A stretch of DNA of 64,000 bases from Parahaliea mediterranea (lineage in GTDB: Bacteria; Pseudomonadota; Gammaproteobacteria; Pseudomonadales; Halieaceae): contig NZ_JAFKCZ010000004.1 of assembly GCF_017255185.1 (NCBI RefSeq), positions 248,001 to 312,000 of the forward strand, written 5' to 3'. Both the position numbers and the translations under genes were made by a program. The notes under the pieces were generated by a model that searched no databases, was not told where the DNA came from, and worked only from the letters and a program-made list of their open reading frames with translations. This document shows positions 55,228 to 64,000 of the stretch, one piece after another (within the stretch, counting starts at the first letter, position 1; each line of letters begins with the position of its first letter).

Positions 55228-57552
55228 ATGTATAAAAGTATAAAAATGCTCTCCGCTCATGGTCTTTTGATGGGCGCCATTGGAAAAGTTGGCGGCATAA
55301 CCGTAATCGGCTGTGTTGGCGCGGGCTACGCCGGAATGTCGAACGCTTCCGGAGAATCCATGGCTCCCGGCGCCGCTGGCGGGGCTCTGGAGGAGGTTGT
55401 GGTTACCGCGAGGAAGAGGGAGGAGCGTCTTCAGGATATCCCGATTGCGGTAACGGCGCTGGCGGAGAATGACCTGATACAAAGGGGCGTCACGGGTGTT
55501 GCCGAGTTGAGCAAGTCCGTGCCGAATTTCACGGTGGATTCACAAAGCTCCGTCGGCGGAATGGGGATGCGGGGCATTGTCAACGTCACGCGCAATATTG
55601 GCTTTGAAAGTGGCATGGGCGTCTATGTGGATGAGGTGTATGTGGGCCGCCCGGCGGCCTTCAACAAGAACCTTGTTGACATAGCGCAAGTGGAAGTGCT
55701 TCGCGGTCCACAGGGTACGCTTTTTGGCCGCAACACGATTGCGGGGGCCATCAACATTACAACAAAAAACCCCGGCGATGAATTGGAAGGAAATATCAGG
55801 ACTACCTTCGCGAACCATGACTCGTCCAGGATCAGCGCGGCAGTCTCGGGGCCGATAATTGAAAACACGCTTTACGGCAGGCTTAGTGTCCTGCTCGACA
55901 ATCGGGAGGATGACTATATCGAGAATAGTGCGGGGCCGGATATAGGCAGTGTGCGGGAACGAGGTTTCAGGGGAAAGCTACGCTGGGTGCCCAGGGATGA
56001 TCTGGAGATAGCTTTGACGGTCGATTCGACAACGACCGAAGGAGCATCCAACGTTTTTGAGCTAAGCGAAATTGGCCCAGAGGCGCCGCCGGGTTTCAGT
56101 ATACCCACGCCGGAAATGCGCCAACCTAACGTGACCCAGCAAGACTTCATGTCCAGGGACGATAGAGATACCCGGAGTGGGTCGTTGCGCGGAATTTGGG
56201 ATATTGCTGACGACCTGACCCTGGTTTCCGTTACCGCATACAATGAGGTGAACTTCGAAGTCCTTTCCGACAATGATTCCCGGGGCGTCAGTCTCTCTCA
56301 TTCGTCATTCAACGATGATTCGCGTCAGTTCAGCCAGGAATTCAGGCTGCAAGGGGTGCTTTCGGAAAGGTGGGACTACACAGCGGGCCTTTTCTACCTG
56401 GATCAGAAGGCTAGCGCGGAACGCAGCTCCACGGCCACGGCGCCAATGAACCCGCTTACTGGCGATCCGCTGACGCGGGCCCAGCTCGGTCCGTTCTTTC
56501 CCCTGTTTGTGGTTGGAGAGACGAACAACGCCGGCAATACCGTCGCTCCCATCGGCAATATCAGCAGTTCCGCGGAAGTTCGAACGGAGGCCCTGGCGAT
56601 CTTTGCAAGCTCGGACTTTGATCTGGCGGAGAACCTGACCCTGAACACCGGGCTTCGATACACCAAGGAGGAAAAGTCCCTTGATTTCATTCAGGACAAT
56701 ACCTCGTTTACCCTGCATCCCGATGTTGTTTCGCGGCCAGGGATAGATGATGGCGCCTGGTCGGGAAACCTGAGTCTCACCTACATCCTCGACCAGACAA
56801 CCTTGTATGGCTCAATAAGCCGGGGCTACAAGAGCGGAGGGTTCAATCCGGATATCGTCCCCAGCGGAGACGAAATTGTGTTTGACAGTGAGACTGTCTG
56901 GTCATATGAAGCGGGCCTTAAAGCCGAGCTGGCCGATGGACGCGCGCGAGTGAATGCCGCGGTTTTCCTCACGGATTATGATGACCTTCAGGTTCAGCGG
57001 CTCGCCTATACACCGGTTGGCAAGGGGTTTGCAATCACCAACGCTGACCAGGCGGAAATCTGGGGTGTTGAACTTGAAGCGCTTTTTGTTCCCGTCAATG
57101 GACTTACCCTCGGTGCAAGCATCGGTTATACCGATCCCATCTATAAGGAATTTAAAGAGTGCGCATCGGGGCCGGGTGGTAGCAATGCGATAGATTGCGA
57201 TGGAAACCAGCTCAATAACGCCTCCAAACTGAATGCCAGCGCCGCCGTTCAGTATCTGTTCTCCATCGGTGATCCGGGGCAGGTGTATGTCCGGGCCGAT
57301 TGGTCGTATCGGGACGAAGTTTTTATCGAGCCGACGAATACCGGACGAACGCGGGTTGACTCCCGGGAGCTGGTGGACGCACGGGCTGGTTTTTACTCGA
57401 GTGACCAGAAATGGGAGCTGGCGATATGGGGTAAGAATCTCGCTGACAAGGAGTATGTGCACACGGTTTTCTATATACCGACCTTTGATATCACAAGCAG
57501 CCTGTTCGATATCGGAAGAACCTACGGTGTCGATATTTTCTATAACTTTTAA
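55228..57552 (+). CDS. TonB-dependent outer-membrane receptor
   Basis: The 774-residue receptor has a signal region (about 1-36), the segment EEVVVTARKREERLQDIPIAVTAL that opens the plug domain (about 55-165), and a 22-strand barrel ending in the aromatic terminus YGVDIFYNF. The start at 55228 follows TGAGGAAC; the longer frame to 55102 runs through the inverted repeat. The plug type is common in receptors for organic nutrients rather than siderophores. It is followed 23 bp later by an amidohydrolase, suggesting joint expression. Codon third positions are less GC-rich than in the core genes. Confidence 0.92.
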   Translation: MYKSIKMLSAHGLLMGAIGKVGGITVIGCVGAGYAGMSNASGESMAPGAAGGALEEVVVTARKREERLQDIPIAVTALAENDLIQRGVTGVAELSKSVPNFTVDSQSSVGGMGMRGIVNVTRNIGFESGMGVYVDEVYVGRPAAFNKNLVDIAQVEVLRGPQGTLFGRNTIAGAINITTKNPGDELEGNIRTTFANHDSSRISAAVSGPIIENTLYGRLSVLLDNREDDYIENSAGPDIGSVRERGFRGKLRWVPRDDLEIALTVDSTTTEGASNVFELSEIGPEAPPGFSIPTPEMRQPNVTQQDFMSRDDRDTRSGSLRGIWDIADDLTLVSVTAYNEVNFEVLSDNDSRGVSLSHSSFNDDSRQFSQEFRLQGVLSERWDYTAGLFYLDQKASAERSSTATAPMNPLTGDPLTRAQLGPFFPLFVVGETNNAGNTVAPIGNISSSAEVRTEALAIFASSDFDLAENLTLNTGLRYTKEEKSLDFIQDNTSFTLHPDVVSRPGIDDGAWSGNLSLTYILDQTTLYGSISRGYKSGGFNPDIVPSGDEIVFDSETVWSYEAGLKAELADGRARVNAAVFLTDYDDLQVQRLAYTPVGKGFAITNADQAEIWGVELEALFVPVNGLTLGASIGYTDPIYKEFKECASGPGGSNAIDCDGNQLNNASKLNASAAVQYLFSIGDPGQVYVRADWSYRDEVFIEPTNTGRTRVDSRELVDARAGFYSSDQKWELAIWGKNLADKEYVHTVFYIPTFDITSSLFDIGRTYGVDIFYNF

Positions 57553-57575
57553 TCTCGTGTTTGTAGTTTGAACCC

Positions 57576-59258
57576 ATGCCAGCTGTCTCTCGGAGCCAGG
57601 TTTTGAAGAGAATTTTTGTAACGTTGCTAGGGCTTTTTCTGCTTGTTCTCGCGGCTGATAAAGTCATGAACAGGTTCGGTAAATCGGCTGATACAGTGCT
57701 GTTCAATGGAAAGATTTACACCGTCGATCCCGACCGGCCCTGGGCCGACGCCGTGGCGATAAAGAATGGAAAGATACAGGAAGTAGGCTCGAACGATTCC
57801 GTCAGGCAGTTGGCCAACTGGCGTACCGAAACGGTCGACCTCGAAGGCAGGGTCGTCATACCGGGGCTGCACGATGCGCATATTCATTTGCTGGTGGGGG
57901 CGATACAGCAAAAGATCAACTGCAGCCTCACACCGGGTAGTGGTGTGGATGAAATCGTCGCCCAGCTGAAGGCATGCCAGCAAGCTGGAAAAGTAACGGA
58001 TGGCTGGCTCATTGGTTCAAGCTATCGGCCGGACGTCTTTCCGGGTGGGATTCCCGAAAACTCGGAGTTGAACGAGCACTTTCCCGATACGCCGGTGTTT
58101 CTAAGCGATTATTCCGTTCACAACGGCCTTGCCAATGACCGCGCATTGGAACGCCTGGGCATTACAAAGGATACGCCGAACCCTCCGGGCGGTGAATATG
58201 GCGTTGATCCCGCCACTGGCGAGCTTAACGGGTTTCTATTGGAGGCGGCCTATACCGAGGCCTTTAGTCGGCTGCCTTTACCCAGCCCGGTGAGTCTCTT
58301 CCGGGCGACGAAAACCATCATGCGGGACTTGAACGAAACCGGTACTACCTCGGTTCAGGAGGCGCTGGCAATAGGGCCCTTTGTCAAGCTCCTGAAGCTC
58401 ATGGATACTTTTGGTCAAGTCAGTCTGTCTATCGATACGCACCTTGTCGGCAGGGCGAAAGAAGGCACGGCATACGATGACCAGCAGGAACTCGATGCGC
58501 AGATAAACGAGCGTGGAAAATATGCGAGTAAGAATATTCATGTGGATAATGTAAAGTTGTTTCTCGATGGCGTGCCCTTGCCGCCCAAGCCAACGGATTC
58601 AAAGCTGGACCCGGATACTGGCTTGCCGGATAAGCGGCATTTGCTGATTCCGCAGAGTGAACTCCTTGCGCTCTATCGAAAATATGACGCTCTCGGGATC
58701 AAGATAAAAACACATGCGGTGGGCTCCGGTGCGGCCAGGGTCGTGATGAACACGCTGGACGAAGTCAGGGCGCTAAACGGAAATTCCGGTATTTACCATG
58801 ACATCGCCCATGGTCAGAGCGTCATGGAGTACGACAGTGAGCGCGCGGCCAGGAACAATACGGCCATTGAGTTCTCCCCGACATTCTGGGCAACCGGAGC
58901 AGACCCGGGGCCGGGTGTGGAATTCAATTTTAAAACGGCGATCGGGTCGGGCGCGCTGATTACCGCGGGTACGGATTGGCCAATTGGCGAGCTATCAAAC
59001 CTCTTTCCCGCCATCTCTGGAATGATGGCCAATGGCAACGAGTCGATTGCCCTGGAACAGGCGATCGAGATATTCACGATCAACGGCGCACGCTCAGTGG
59101 GGAGAAGCAAGCAAGAGGGGAGTATTAGCAAGGGCAAGTGGGGTACTTTGATTGTGTTGGATAGGGATATCTTCGAGTCTACGCCAGAGCAAGTATCGGC
59201 GACCAAGGTCCTGCGCACGGTTTTCAAGGGTGAAACGGTGTATCTCGCGCAGCCATAG
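57576..59258 (+). CDS. Membrane-anchored amidohydrolase (YtcJ-like, amidohydrolase_3 family)
   Basis: The 560-residue metal-dependent hydrolase has an N-terminal membrane helix (about 9-28) and is probably periplasmic. The domain starts ADTVLFNGKIYTVDP; metal ligands His102 and His104 lie in HDAHIHL, with further His residues in KTHAVGSG and HDIAHGQS and the metal Asp in TAGTDWP. The closest family acts on amide or related C-N bonds of organic molecules. It sits between the TonB receptor and the sulfatase. Confidence 0.87.
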   Translation: MPAVSRSQVLKRIFVTLLGLFLLVLAADKVMNRFGKSADTVLFNGKIYTVDPDRPWADAVAIKNGKIQEVGSNDSVRQLANWRTETVDLEGRVVIPGLHDAHIHLLVGAIQQKINCSLTPGSGVDEIVAQLKACQQAGKVTDGWLIGSSYRPDVFPGGIPENSELNEHFPDTPVFLSDYSVHNGLANDRALERLGITKDTPNPPGGEYGVDPATGELNGFLLEAAYTEAFSRLPLPSPVSLFRATKTIMRDLNETGTTSVQEALAIGPFVKLLKLMDTFGQVSLSIDTHLVGRAKEGTAYDDQQELDAQINERGKYASKNIHVDNVKLFLDGVPLPPKPTDSKLDPDTGLPDKRHLLIPQSELLALYRKYDALGIKIKTHAVGSGAARVVMNTLDEVRALNGNSGIYHDIAHGQSVMEYDSERAARNNTAIEFSPTFWATGADPGPGVEFNFKTAIGSGALITAGTDWPIGELSNLFPAISGMMANGNESIALEQAIEIFTINGARSVGRSKQEGSISKGKWGTLIVLDRDIFESTPEQVSATKVLRTVFKGETVYLAQP

Positions 59259-59274
59259 AGTGCCGGACTGGAGT

Positions 59275-59296
59275 TTTCCGGGATTTTCCCCGGAAA
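59275..59296 (+). other. Hairpin between amidohydrolase and sulfatase genes
   Basis: TTTCCGGG (59275-59282) and CCCGGAAA (59289-59296) form a perfect 8-bp stem with a 6-nt loop, 16 bp after the amidohydrolase stop. It has no T tract, so it may trim or attenuate the transcript before the sulfatase rather than end it. Confidence 0.45.
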
Positions 59297-59357
59297 GCAA
59301 ACAGCTATCGAGGTGTAAATGGGGCAAGAGCCCGAAAACTGGTGGAAGGAGTGAGTC

Positions 59358-60974
59358 GTGTCCAGGTTGTTTCTAACTATTGTCCTTGTGTTGCTATCGA
59401 TAGCGGGAGTCGCGAGTGAGGATTCGCGTCCCAACATCGTGCTGATAGTCGTCGATGACATGGGCTATACCGATATGGGCGCGTTCGGCGGGGAAATAAA
59501 AACCCCGAATCTGGATGCGCTCGCTTTCGGTGGATTGCGCCTCACGAACTTCTATACCGCTCCGACCTGTTCGCCGACACGGGCGATGCTGATGACAGGC
59601 GTTGATAACCACCTGGTTGGCTTGGGTAATATGAAGGAGTTGCTGTCGCCCAACCAGAAAGGGAGGCCAGGTTATGAAGGCTACCTGAACAAACGTGCCG
59701 CAAGCATGGCCGAGATCCTGAAACGAGAGGGTTACAACACCTATATGACAGGCAAGTGGCACCTCGGTTTCGAGGAGTCACAAAGTCCGGCCGGGCACGG
59801 TTTCGAGCGATCCTTTGCCTTGCTGAATGGGGGAGGGGGGCATTTTGACAATCTGGGCATGTTCGGTACCCCCGCCACCTACCGAAGAGACGGCCGCATG
59901 ACCGCGTTGCCCGAGGACTTCTACTCCACCCGCTTTTACACCGAGGAAATGATTCGCTATCTCGAAAAGGATCGGGGCAACGGCAAGCCGTTTTTTGCCT
60001 ACCTGGCCTTTAGCGCGCCCCATTGGCCACTTCAGGCGCCGGAGGAATCGATCGCCAGATATCGAGGTCGCTATGATCGTGGCTATGATCATTTGCAGGG
60101 GGAGCGGCTAAAGGGGGCTGTTGAGCAAGGTGTTGTCGCACAGGGCGCGAAACTGGCGCCGCGTTTTCCGGGCGAGCGCGCCTGGGATGCATTGAACGAG
60201 GAAGAGCGCCGCGTTGAAGCGAGGAAAATGGAAATATACGCCGCCATGGTTGATGACGTCGACCGCTACGTCGGCGAGCTAGTCGAGTACCTCGTTCAGG
60301 TGGGTGAGTATGACGATACCATCATCTTTTTTATGTCGGACAATGGCGCGGAAGGCCACGAACCGAAGGTGGAGTACGGCTTTGGAGGAATGATTACCTG
60401 GATTGAAAAGTGCTGTGACAACAGCTATGAAAATCTTGGTCGAGCCGATTCCTACGTGATGCTCGGCCCCAATTGGGCGCGCGCGACCGGTGCGCCGTTC
60501 AAGCACTTTAAAGGGGCGACGTCAGAGGGAGGTATTCGCGCCCCTGCCTTCCTGAGCTATTCGCGTCTCGCGCCTTCGAGCCCGTTGTCCTCGCGATTTG
60601 TGTCCGTTAAGGACGTGATGCCCACCTTGCTGTCGATGGCGGGTGTGCAGTATGCGGCCGGTGCTTTTAGCGATCGTACGGTTGTGCCGCCAAGTGGCTC
60701 CTCCTTCCTCGACCAGGCTCCCGATAAAATTGCGGAAATGGGCTGGGAGTTGGCGGGGAAGCGCGCCTATCGATACGGTGACTGGAAGGTTGTCTTTCAG
60801 CCCGAACCGTGGGGCAACGGGAAATGGCAGCTCTATAATCTAAAACAGGATCCAGCGGAAGAGGTCGACCTGGCGAATACGGAAAGGACGGTGCTCGAAC
60901 AACTGGTTCAACGCTGGGAATCCTATGCGCAGCGCAATGGGGTTGTCCTTCCCGATCGGGTGAGCGGTTACTAG
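59358..60974 (+). CDS. Exported arylsulfatase (formylglycine sulfatase)
   Basis: The 538-residue sulfatase has a signal peptide (MSRLFLTIVLVLLSIAGVAS) and the formylglycine motif Cys71-Ser-Pro-Thr-Arg75 in the sulfatase signature, so it needs a maturase that converts Cys71. Metal ligands Asp33/Asp34 (VVDDMGYTD) and DNG in FMSDNGAEGHE are present. The GTG start at 59358 has AAGGAG upstream. It removes sulfate esters, probably in the periplasm. It closes the receptor-amidohydrolase-sulfatase run and converges with the AraC gene. Confidence 0.93.
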   Translation: MSRLFLTIVLVLLSIAGVASEDSRPNIVLIVVDDMGYTDMGAFGGEIKTPNLDALAFGGLRLTNFYTAPTCSPTRAMLMTGVDNHLVGLGNMKELLSPNQKGRPGYEGYLNKRAASMAEILKREGYNTYMTGKWHLGFEESQSPAGHGFERSFALLNGGGGHFDNLGMFGTPATYRRDGRMTALPEDFYSTRFYTEEMIRYLEKDRGNGKPFFAYLAFSAPHWPLQAPEESIARYRGRYDRGYDHLQGERLKGAVEQGVVAQGAKLAPRFPGERAWDALNEEERRVEARKMEIYAAMVDDVDRYVGELVEYLVQVGEYDDTIIFFMSDNGAEGHEPKVEYGFGGMITWIEKCCDNSYENLGRADSYVMLGPNWARATGAPFKHFKGATSEGGIRAPAFLSYSRLAPSSPLSSRFVSVKDVMPTLLSMAGVQYAAGAFSDRTVVPPSGSSFLDQAPDKIAEMGWELAGKRAYRYGDWKVVFQPEPWGNGKWQLYNLKQDPAEEVDLANTERTVLEQLVQRWESYAQRNGVVLPDRVSGY

Positions 60975-61007
60975 GGCCGGGTTATTGGGTAAAGGAGGGC
61001 TCCCTTG

Positions 61008-61958
61008 TTAACTGTGAAGGTCGTCACGGGCCCAAACGGCCTCTTTCCGATAGCTTCCCGGAGACATACCAAAAAGGTCCGAGAAGCTTCGGGTGAAATG
61101 GCTCAACTCCTTGAAACCACAGTGTTGGGCGATTTCGAGAATGGAGGCTCCTCGAAACTTGTCGTCCGCCAGTAACCGCTTTGCCGATTGAAGGCGTTTG
61201 TGCTTGATCCACTCGAACGGGGTTCTGTTTTCATGTTGAAACAGTCGATACAGCTGCCTTCTGGACATTGAGTTTTGCCTGGCAATCCGATCGACATCCA
61301 GGTCCGGGTCGGAGAGGTTTCTGTGCAGCGTCAGTTTGACCTCGTTGAACTTGACGAGTTTGACAAAGTCCGCCGGTAGCGGTCTGTCTGTACGTGAAAA
61401 ACCGGATGCGCAAGCTAGAACCAGGTTGTCCATTGTGCAGTCGAGACCAACTGCATGTTCTCCCGACACCACTTCGCAATAGACCTGCTTCAGGTAGCGA
61501 AAAATAGCGTTGTCACGACTCGATCGCCGGTCCAGTTTGCGGCAAAAATCCAGGCTTTCACGGCCGCAAAGCTCTGTCACAAGTACGGAAGGCACGTGAA
61601 ACGAAACGTGCTCAACAAGCCCATGGTTTCTGAACGCACAGGGATGGCGTTGATCCATGAGCACGACATCGCCCTCGGAAAGGAGGGTTTCATTGCCAAG
61701 CTGTTCAAATAGCGACTCGCCTGATTTTTGCAGAACCATGAAGAAATGGCTCTCTTCGTCGTCGCGGTCGTCGCTCGCCGACTTTATCAGTCCGGCGGCG
61801 TTGGTGCTGATGTTTGACAGCTCCATCAACGCAGCGCGGCGAAGGGTAACGGATCCGGTGAAAGCCGCGTCCGCGGGTAGTTTGGTTTGGTAGCGTCCGC
61901 AAACCTTGCTGAGAGAATCAATCCATGTTTCGTAGTCTTTTTCTGAGCATGCCGACAT
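61008..61958 (-). CDS. AraC family transcriptional regulator
   Basis: The 316-residue protein has an N-terminal AraC-binding-like cupin domain (about 40-190; DVVLMDQRHPCAF) and two C-terminal HTH motifs (about 210-310; VDRIARQNSMSRRQLYRLFQHE and ILEIAQHCGFKELSHFTRSFSDLFGMSPGSYR). It lies between the sulfatase run and the crotonase/carotenoid oxygenase genes, so it is the likely controller of the island, probably an activator. Confidence 0.93.
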   Translation of the reverse strand: MSACSEKDYETWIDSLSKVCGRYQTKLPADAAFTGSVTLRRAALMELSNISTNAAGLIKSASDDRDDEESHFFMVLQKSGESLFEQLGNETLLSEGDVVLMDQRHPCAFRNHGLVEHVSFHVPSVLVTELCGRESLDFCRKLDRRSSRDNAIFRYLKQVYCEVVSGEHAVGLDCTMDNLVLACASGFSRTDRPLPADFVKLVKFNEVKLTLHRNLSDPDLDVDRIARQNSMSRRQLYRLFQHENRTPFEWIKHKRLQSAKRLLADDKFRGASILEIAQHCGFKELSHFTRSFSDLFGMSPGSYRKEAVWARDDLHS

Positions 61959-62049
61959 AGTACAGACTCAACTTATTGTGGTGATTTGTTCTACCTGTTA
62001 TCGCTTGAGCTTTACACGAACCTTGTCTCGAAACTGCCGTTGGCCAGGG

Positions 62050-62676
62050 CTATCGCAGCGTATTGGCTACCTGAATCACGCGCGCCCGTAGCCGGTCGGC
62101 GGGGAGGGCCTCGTTGACCAGCCCCCATTCGGCGGCGGTGGCTCCGTTGATACTCTCCCCGGTCAGGGCATGATACATAAGCCCGCGCATGCTCAGAAGC
62201 CCCGTGGTTCCCGGTGACCGGTCCATGCCGGGAATAGCATCGCAATTGTCACCGTCTAGCATGAACTGCGTATCGATGTCCGCGAATGCCAGGTCACAGG
62301 CAGATACCGGGTCGTACGCGCCATCGACGCGGCATGCCGTGACCATGGCTATTGTAGGCTTGCGAAGGCAGTACAGACGATTCCACCAGCTTTGCGCCTC
62401 GCGCCGGGGCCGTCTTTCCGCGTCGGTGCCCGAAGATACGTTTTTACCGGGATTTTCCCTGGCATTCGGCCTTTCCGGCGACATGCATCCCTCAACGACA
62501 AGCACGAGGACGCCGACCGTTCTATCGAACTCTATTTCATCCAGAATGCGTATGACTTTCCGGTTGAGTGCCGGAGCCTCGCGGCAGCGTACGCTCCCGA
62601 GATCGAGTTCAAGCCATGCAATACCGCCCTCAACCGTGCAGGTAGCGTCATCTTTCTCTTTGCGCACCGTAGTCAT
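62050..62676 (-). CDS. Short, divergent crotonase-family protein (hydroxycinnamoyl-CoA hydratase/lyase-like)
   Basis: The segments GGIAWLELDLG, ALNRKVIRILDEIEFDRTVGVLVLVVEG, KPTIAMV, ACDLAFADIDTQFML and HALTGESINGATAAEWGLVNEALPADRLRARV follow the enoyl-CoA hydratase family, nearest by eye to p-hydroxycinnamoyl-CoA hydratase/lyase. The product has 208 residues, against about 275 in that family, and ends where the C-terminal helices should start. The oxyanion loop, normally rich in Gly (GGGF), reads VDGAYDP. It may be a decaying or repurposed enzyme. The start at MTTV (62676) is chosen; MWK at 62685 is also possible. Confidence 0.7.
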   Translation of the reverse strand: MTTVRKEKDDATCTVEGGIAWLELDLGSVRCREAPALNRKVIRILDEIEFDRTVGVLVLVVEGCMSPERPNARENPGKNVSSGTDAERRPRREAQSWWNRLYCLRKPTIAMVTACRVDGAYDPVSACDLAFADIDTQFMLDGDNCDAIPGMDRSPGTTGLLSMRGLMYHALTGESINGATAAEWGLVNEALPADRLRARVIQVANTLR

Positions 62677-62804
62677 TTTCCACATCTCACTCAGTAACAC
62701 AGCATGGAATACAGAATAAACTACCGACCCGGATGAGAGGCGGTTTTGATGGATCGAGCGATAGCCGGCGCGAACCGGGCTATCGCAAGGCACTCCCCGG
62801 ATCG

Positions 62805-64000
62805 CTAGGACGGAACGAAGTTGCCGTGAAAGCCGAAGGGAATCCGGGTGTTCAGCTTGACCACGGCCACCGGCGGCGCGGTGAATTGCTGCGCGTTGAT
62901 AATGTGCACTTCACTGAATCCCGTGTTGCCGTTGAATACCACACTGAGAATGTACCCCTCATCCTCGGCTTCACCGGATGACACAAATATGGGCTCGCCA
63001 CCGGCGCAGTTGTCGCCGACGTCGTGTGACTCGGTCAATCCCTCGACAAGATCGTGTTTGTAGAGGTTGGCGAAGCCGTGCCCGTTACCGGCGTCGGCCT
63101 GCAGGCAGTATCCGTAGCGATGGGGGTGGCATTCCACCGCCGGATTTACCCGGGGAAACTCCTGGTCCAGGGGGCTTAGTACGCGGCTGTCGACTTTTCC
63201 TTCAGCCGGATCGATGGTCCAGCGAACGAGTTTTGTTCCGCGTTCGTAGTCGAGATCGGATCGCTCGTTGAATACTCTTTCGTAGCGAACAACGTCCATG
63301 ATGATTTTGTCGCCGTCATCGTAACTGTTGAGCACGTGAAACACGTAGCAGGTGTCGATGTCGATCCAGCGCACGGTGTCCGATGTCGAGTCGCGGTCCA
63401 TTATCCCCAGGCGCGTCTTGTGGCCCTCATCCCAGCGGAAGGGCATGCCAAACCCGTCCTTCATAAGCTCCAGGTCGGTCACCACGGGCATGTCCATGAA
63501 AATGACCCGGGTTGCGGTTACCCCAAAGTCATGCATCATTACGCTGGCTAGCAGGTTGATGTCCACGGTGCTGGTGAGGCGACCCTCGGGGTCGGCCACG
63601 TGATAGCGCAGGTAGGGTGGAAGAATATCGTACCCGAAAAACAGCAGTTCACCGTTTTTTCCGTCTACCTTGGGGTGGGCCGTCATGCTGCTGGCCAACT
63701 TTCCGTCGTAGTCGTACATGCGTACAGTGTCGAGTTCCGCACTCATCTCATAGGGCAGGCCCGCTTCGGACAGCGCCAGTATTCGACCGCCGTGGGATAT
63801 CACGTTGACGTTACCGGTGCCCTGCATCAAGAGTTCGTGAGCGCTCACCGGCGCGGCCTTCATGTCCGTTTTGCTTTCCAGTCTTGTGGTACGCACCCAG
63901 CGGTTGCGGTAGGTATGCGCCTTGCCGTCGGCAAATTCTATGGCGTGTACCATGCCGTCGCCGATAAACCAGTGGTGATTGTGCTTCGCGTTAACCGGGT
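62805..64000 (-). CDS. Carotenoid oxygenase family protein, N-terminus beyond window edge
   Basis: The frame is open to the right edge, and the residues before the first ATG (HHWFIGDGMVHAIEFADGKAHTYRNRWVRT) are the conserved family start, so the ATG at 63953 is internal. Iron-ligand histidines are expected in AHPKVDG, MMHDFGVT, FHVLNSYDDGD and the C-terminal GFHGNFVPS. These Fe(II) dioxygenases split C=C bonds of carotenoids, stilbenes or isoeugenol-type phenylpropanoids. Next to a hydroxycinnamoyl-CoA-type crotonase, a lignostilbene or phenylpropanoid substrate is plausible but unproven. Confidence 0.9.
   Translation of the reverse strand, partial: PVNAKHNHHWFIGDGMVHAIEFADGKAHTYRNRWVRTTRLESKTDMKAAPVSAHELLMQGTGNVNVISHGGRILALSEAGLPYEMSAELDTVRMYDYDGKLASSMTAHPKVDGKNGELLFFGYDILPPYLRYHVADPEGRLTSTVDINLLASVMMHDFGVTATRVIFMDMPVVTDLELMKDGFGMPFRWDEGHKTRLGIMDRDSTSDTVRWIDIDTCYVFHVLNSYDDGDKIIMDVVRYERVFNERSDLDYERGTKLVRWTIDPAEGKVDSRVLSPLDQEFPRVNPAVECHPHRYGYCLQADAGNGHGFANLYKHDLVEGLTESHDVGDNCAGGEPIFVSSGEAEDEGYILSVVFNGNTGFSEVHIINAQQFTAPPVAVVKLNTRIPFGFHGNFVPS

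Noticed and set aside
62805-63953. Carotenoid oxygenase starting at the ATG at 63953
   Set aside because: The conserved family residues HHWFIGDG continue upstream to the window edge, so this ATG is internal and the gene is cut by the edge.

Overview
The window is GC-rich chromosomal DNA from a gammaproteobacterium. The core block (trmJ-iscR-iscS, ndk-rlmN-pilF-rodZ-ispG-hisS-yfgM-bamB-der) has the gene order usual for that class. The mix of TonB uptake, a wax-ester/triacylglycerol synthase, a steroid-type Rieske oxygenase, many secreted phosphatases and a sulfatase suggests a marine or estuarine heterotroph, possibly of the Halieaceae/Cellvibrionales type. That placement is inference. No rRNA, tRNA, CRISPR array, prophage or transposase gene was seen.

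Layout: 1-10.7 kb holds a PepSY membrane protein (cut by the left edge) behind a near-consensus Fur box, an ATP-grasp protein, a secreted subtilase, tadA, a secreted metallophosphoesterase, mltF and a PadR regulator. 10.9-17.7 kb holds an orphan OmpR-type regulator whose receiver lacks the phospho-acceptor aspartate, then a structured leader and a surface protein of about 1,860 residues built of DUF11-like repeats. 17.8-25.6 kb holds purL and secDF; secDF is bracketed by two mirror-image arrays of hairpin repeats. 25.6-38.2 kb is the housekeeping block suhB, trmJ, iscRS, ndk, rlmN, pilF, a short rodZ, ispG, hisS, yfgM, bamB, der and a group III truncated globin. The iscU-iscA-hscBA-fdx genes that normally follow iscS are missing.

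38.2-49 kb is rich in phosphate and lipid genes: tandem alkaline phosphatases behind a Pho-box-like site, an exported protein of unknown function, a KshA-like Rieske oxygenase with an exact Anr/FNR-type box upstream, a patatin phospholipase, a WS/DGAT acyltransferase and a Tat-exported PhoD. 49-54.4 kb holds two envelope-related units: spondin-domain protein / ECF sigma / NrsF-type anti-sigma, and a YtrA-type operon (small membrane protein, GIN-domain protein, GntR repressor, ABC ATPase, permease) with a matching palindromic operator over its promoter.

From about 54.6 kb to the right edge the DNA is visibly less GC-biased in codon third positions. It carries what looks like a catabolic island: NTF2-like protein, TonB-dependent receptor, membrane-anchored amidohydrolase, formylglycine sulfatase, AraC regulator, a degenerate crotonase and a carotenoid/stilbene oxygenase that continues past the right edge. 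Import by the receptor, desulfation and hydrolysis in the envelope, and double-bond cleavage in the cytoplasm would fit use of a sulfated or phenylpropanoid-type compound. The substrate is not shown by the sequence.
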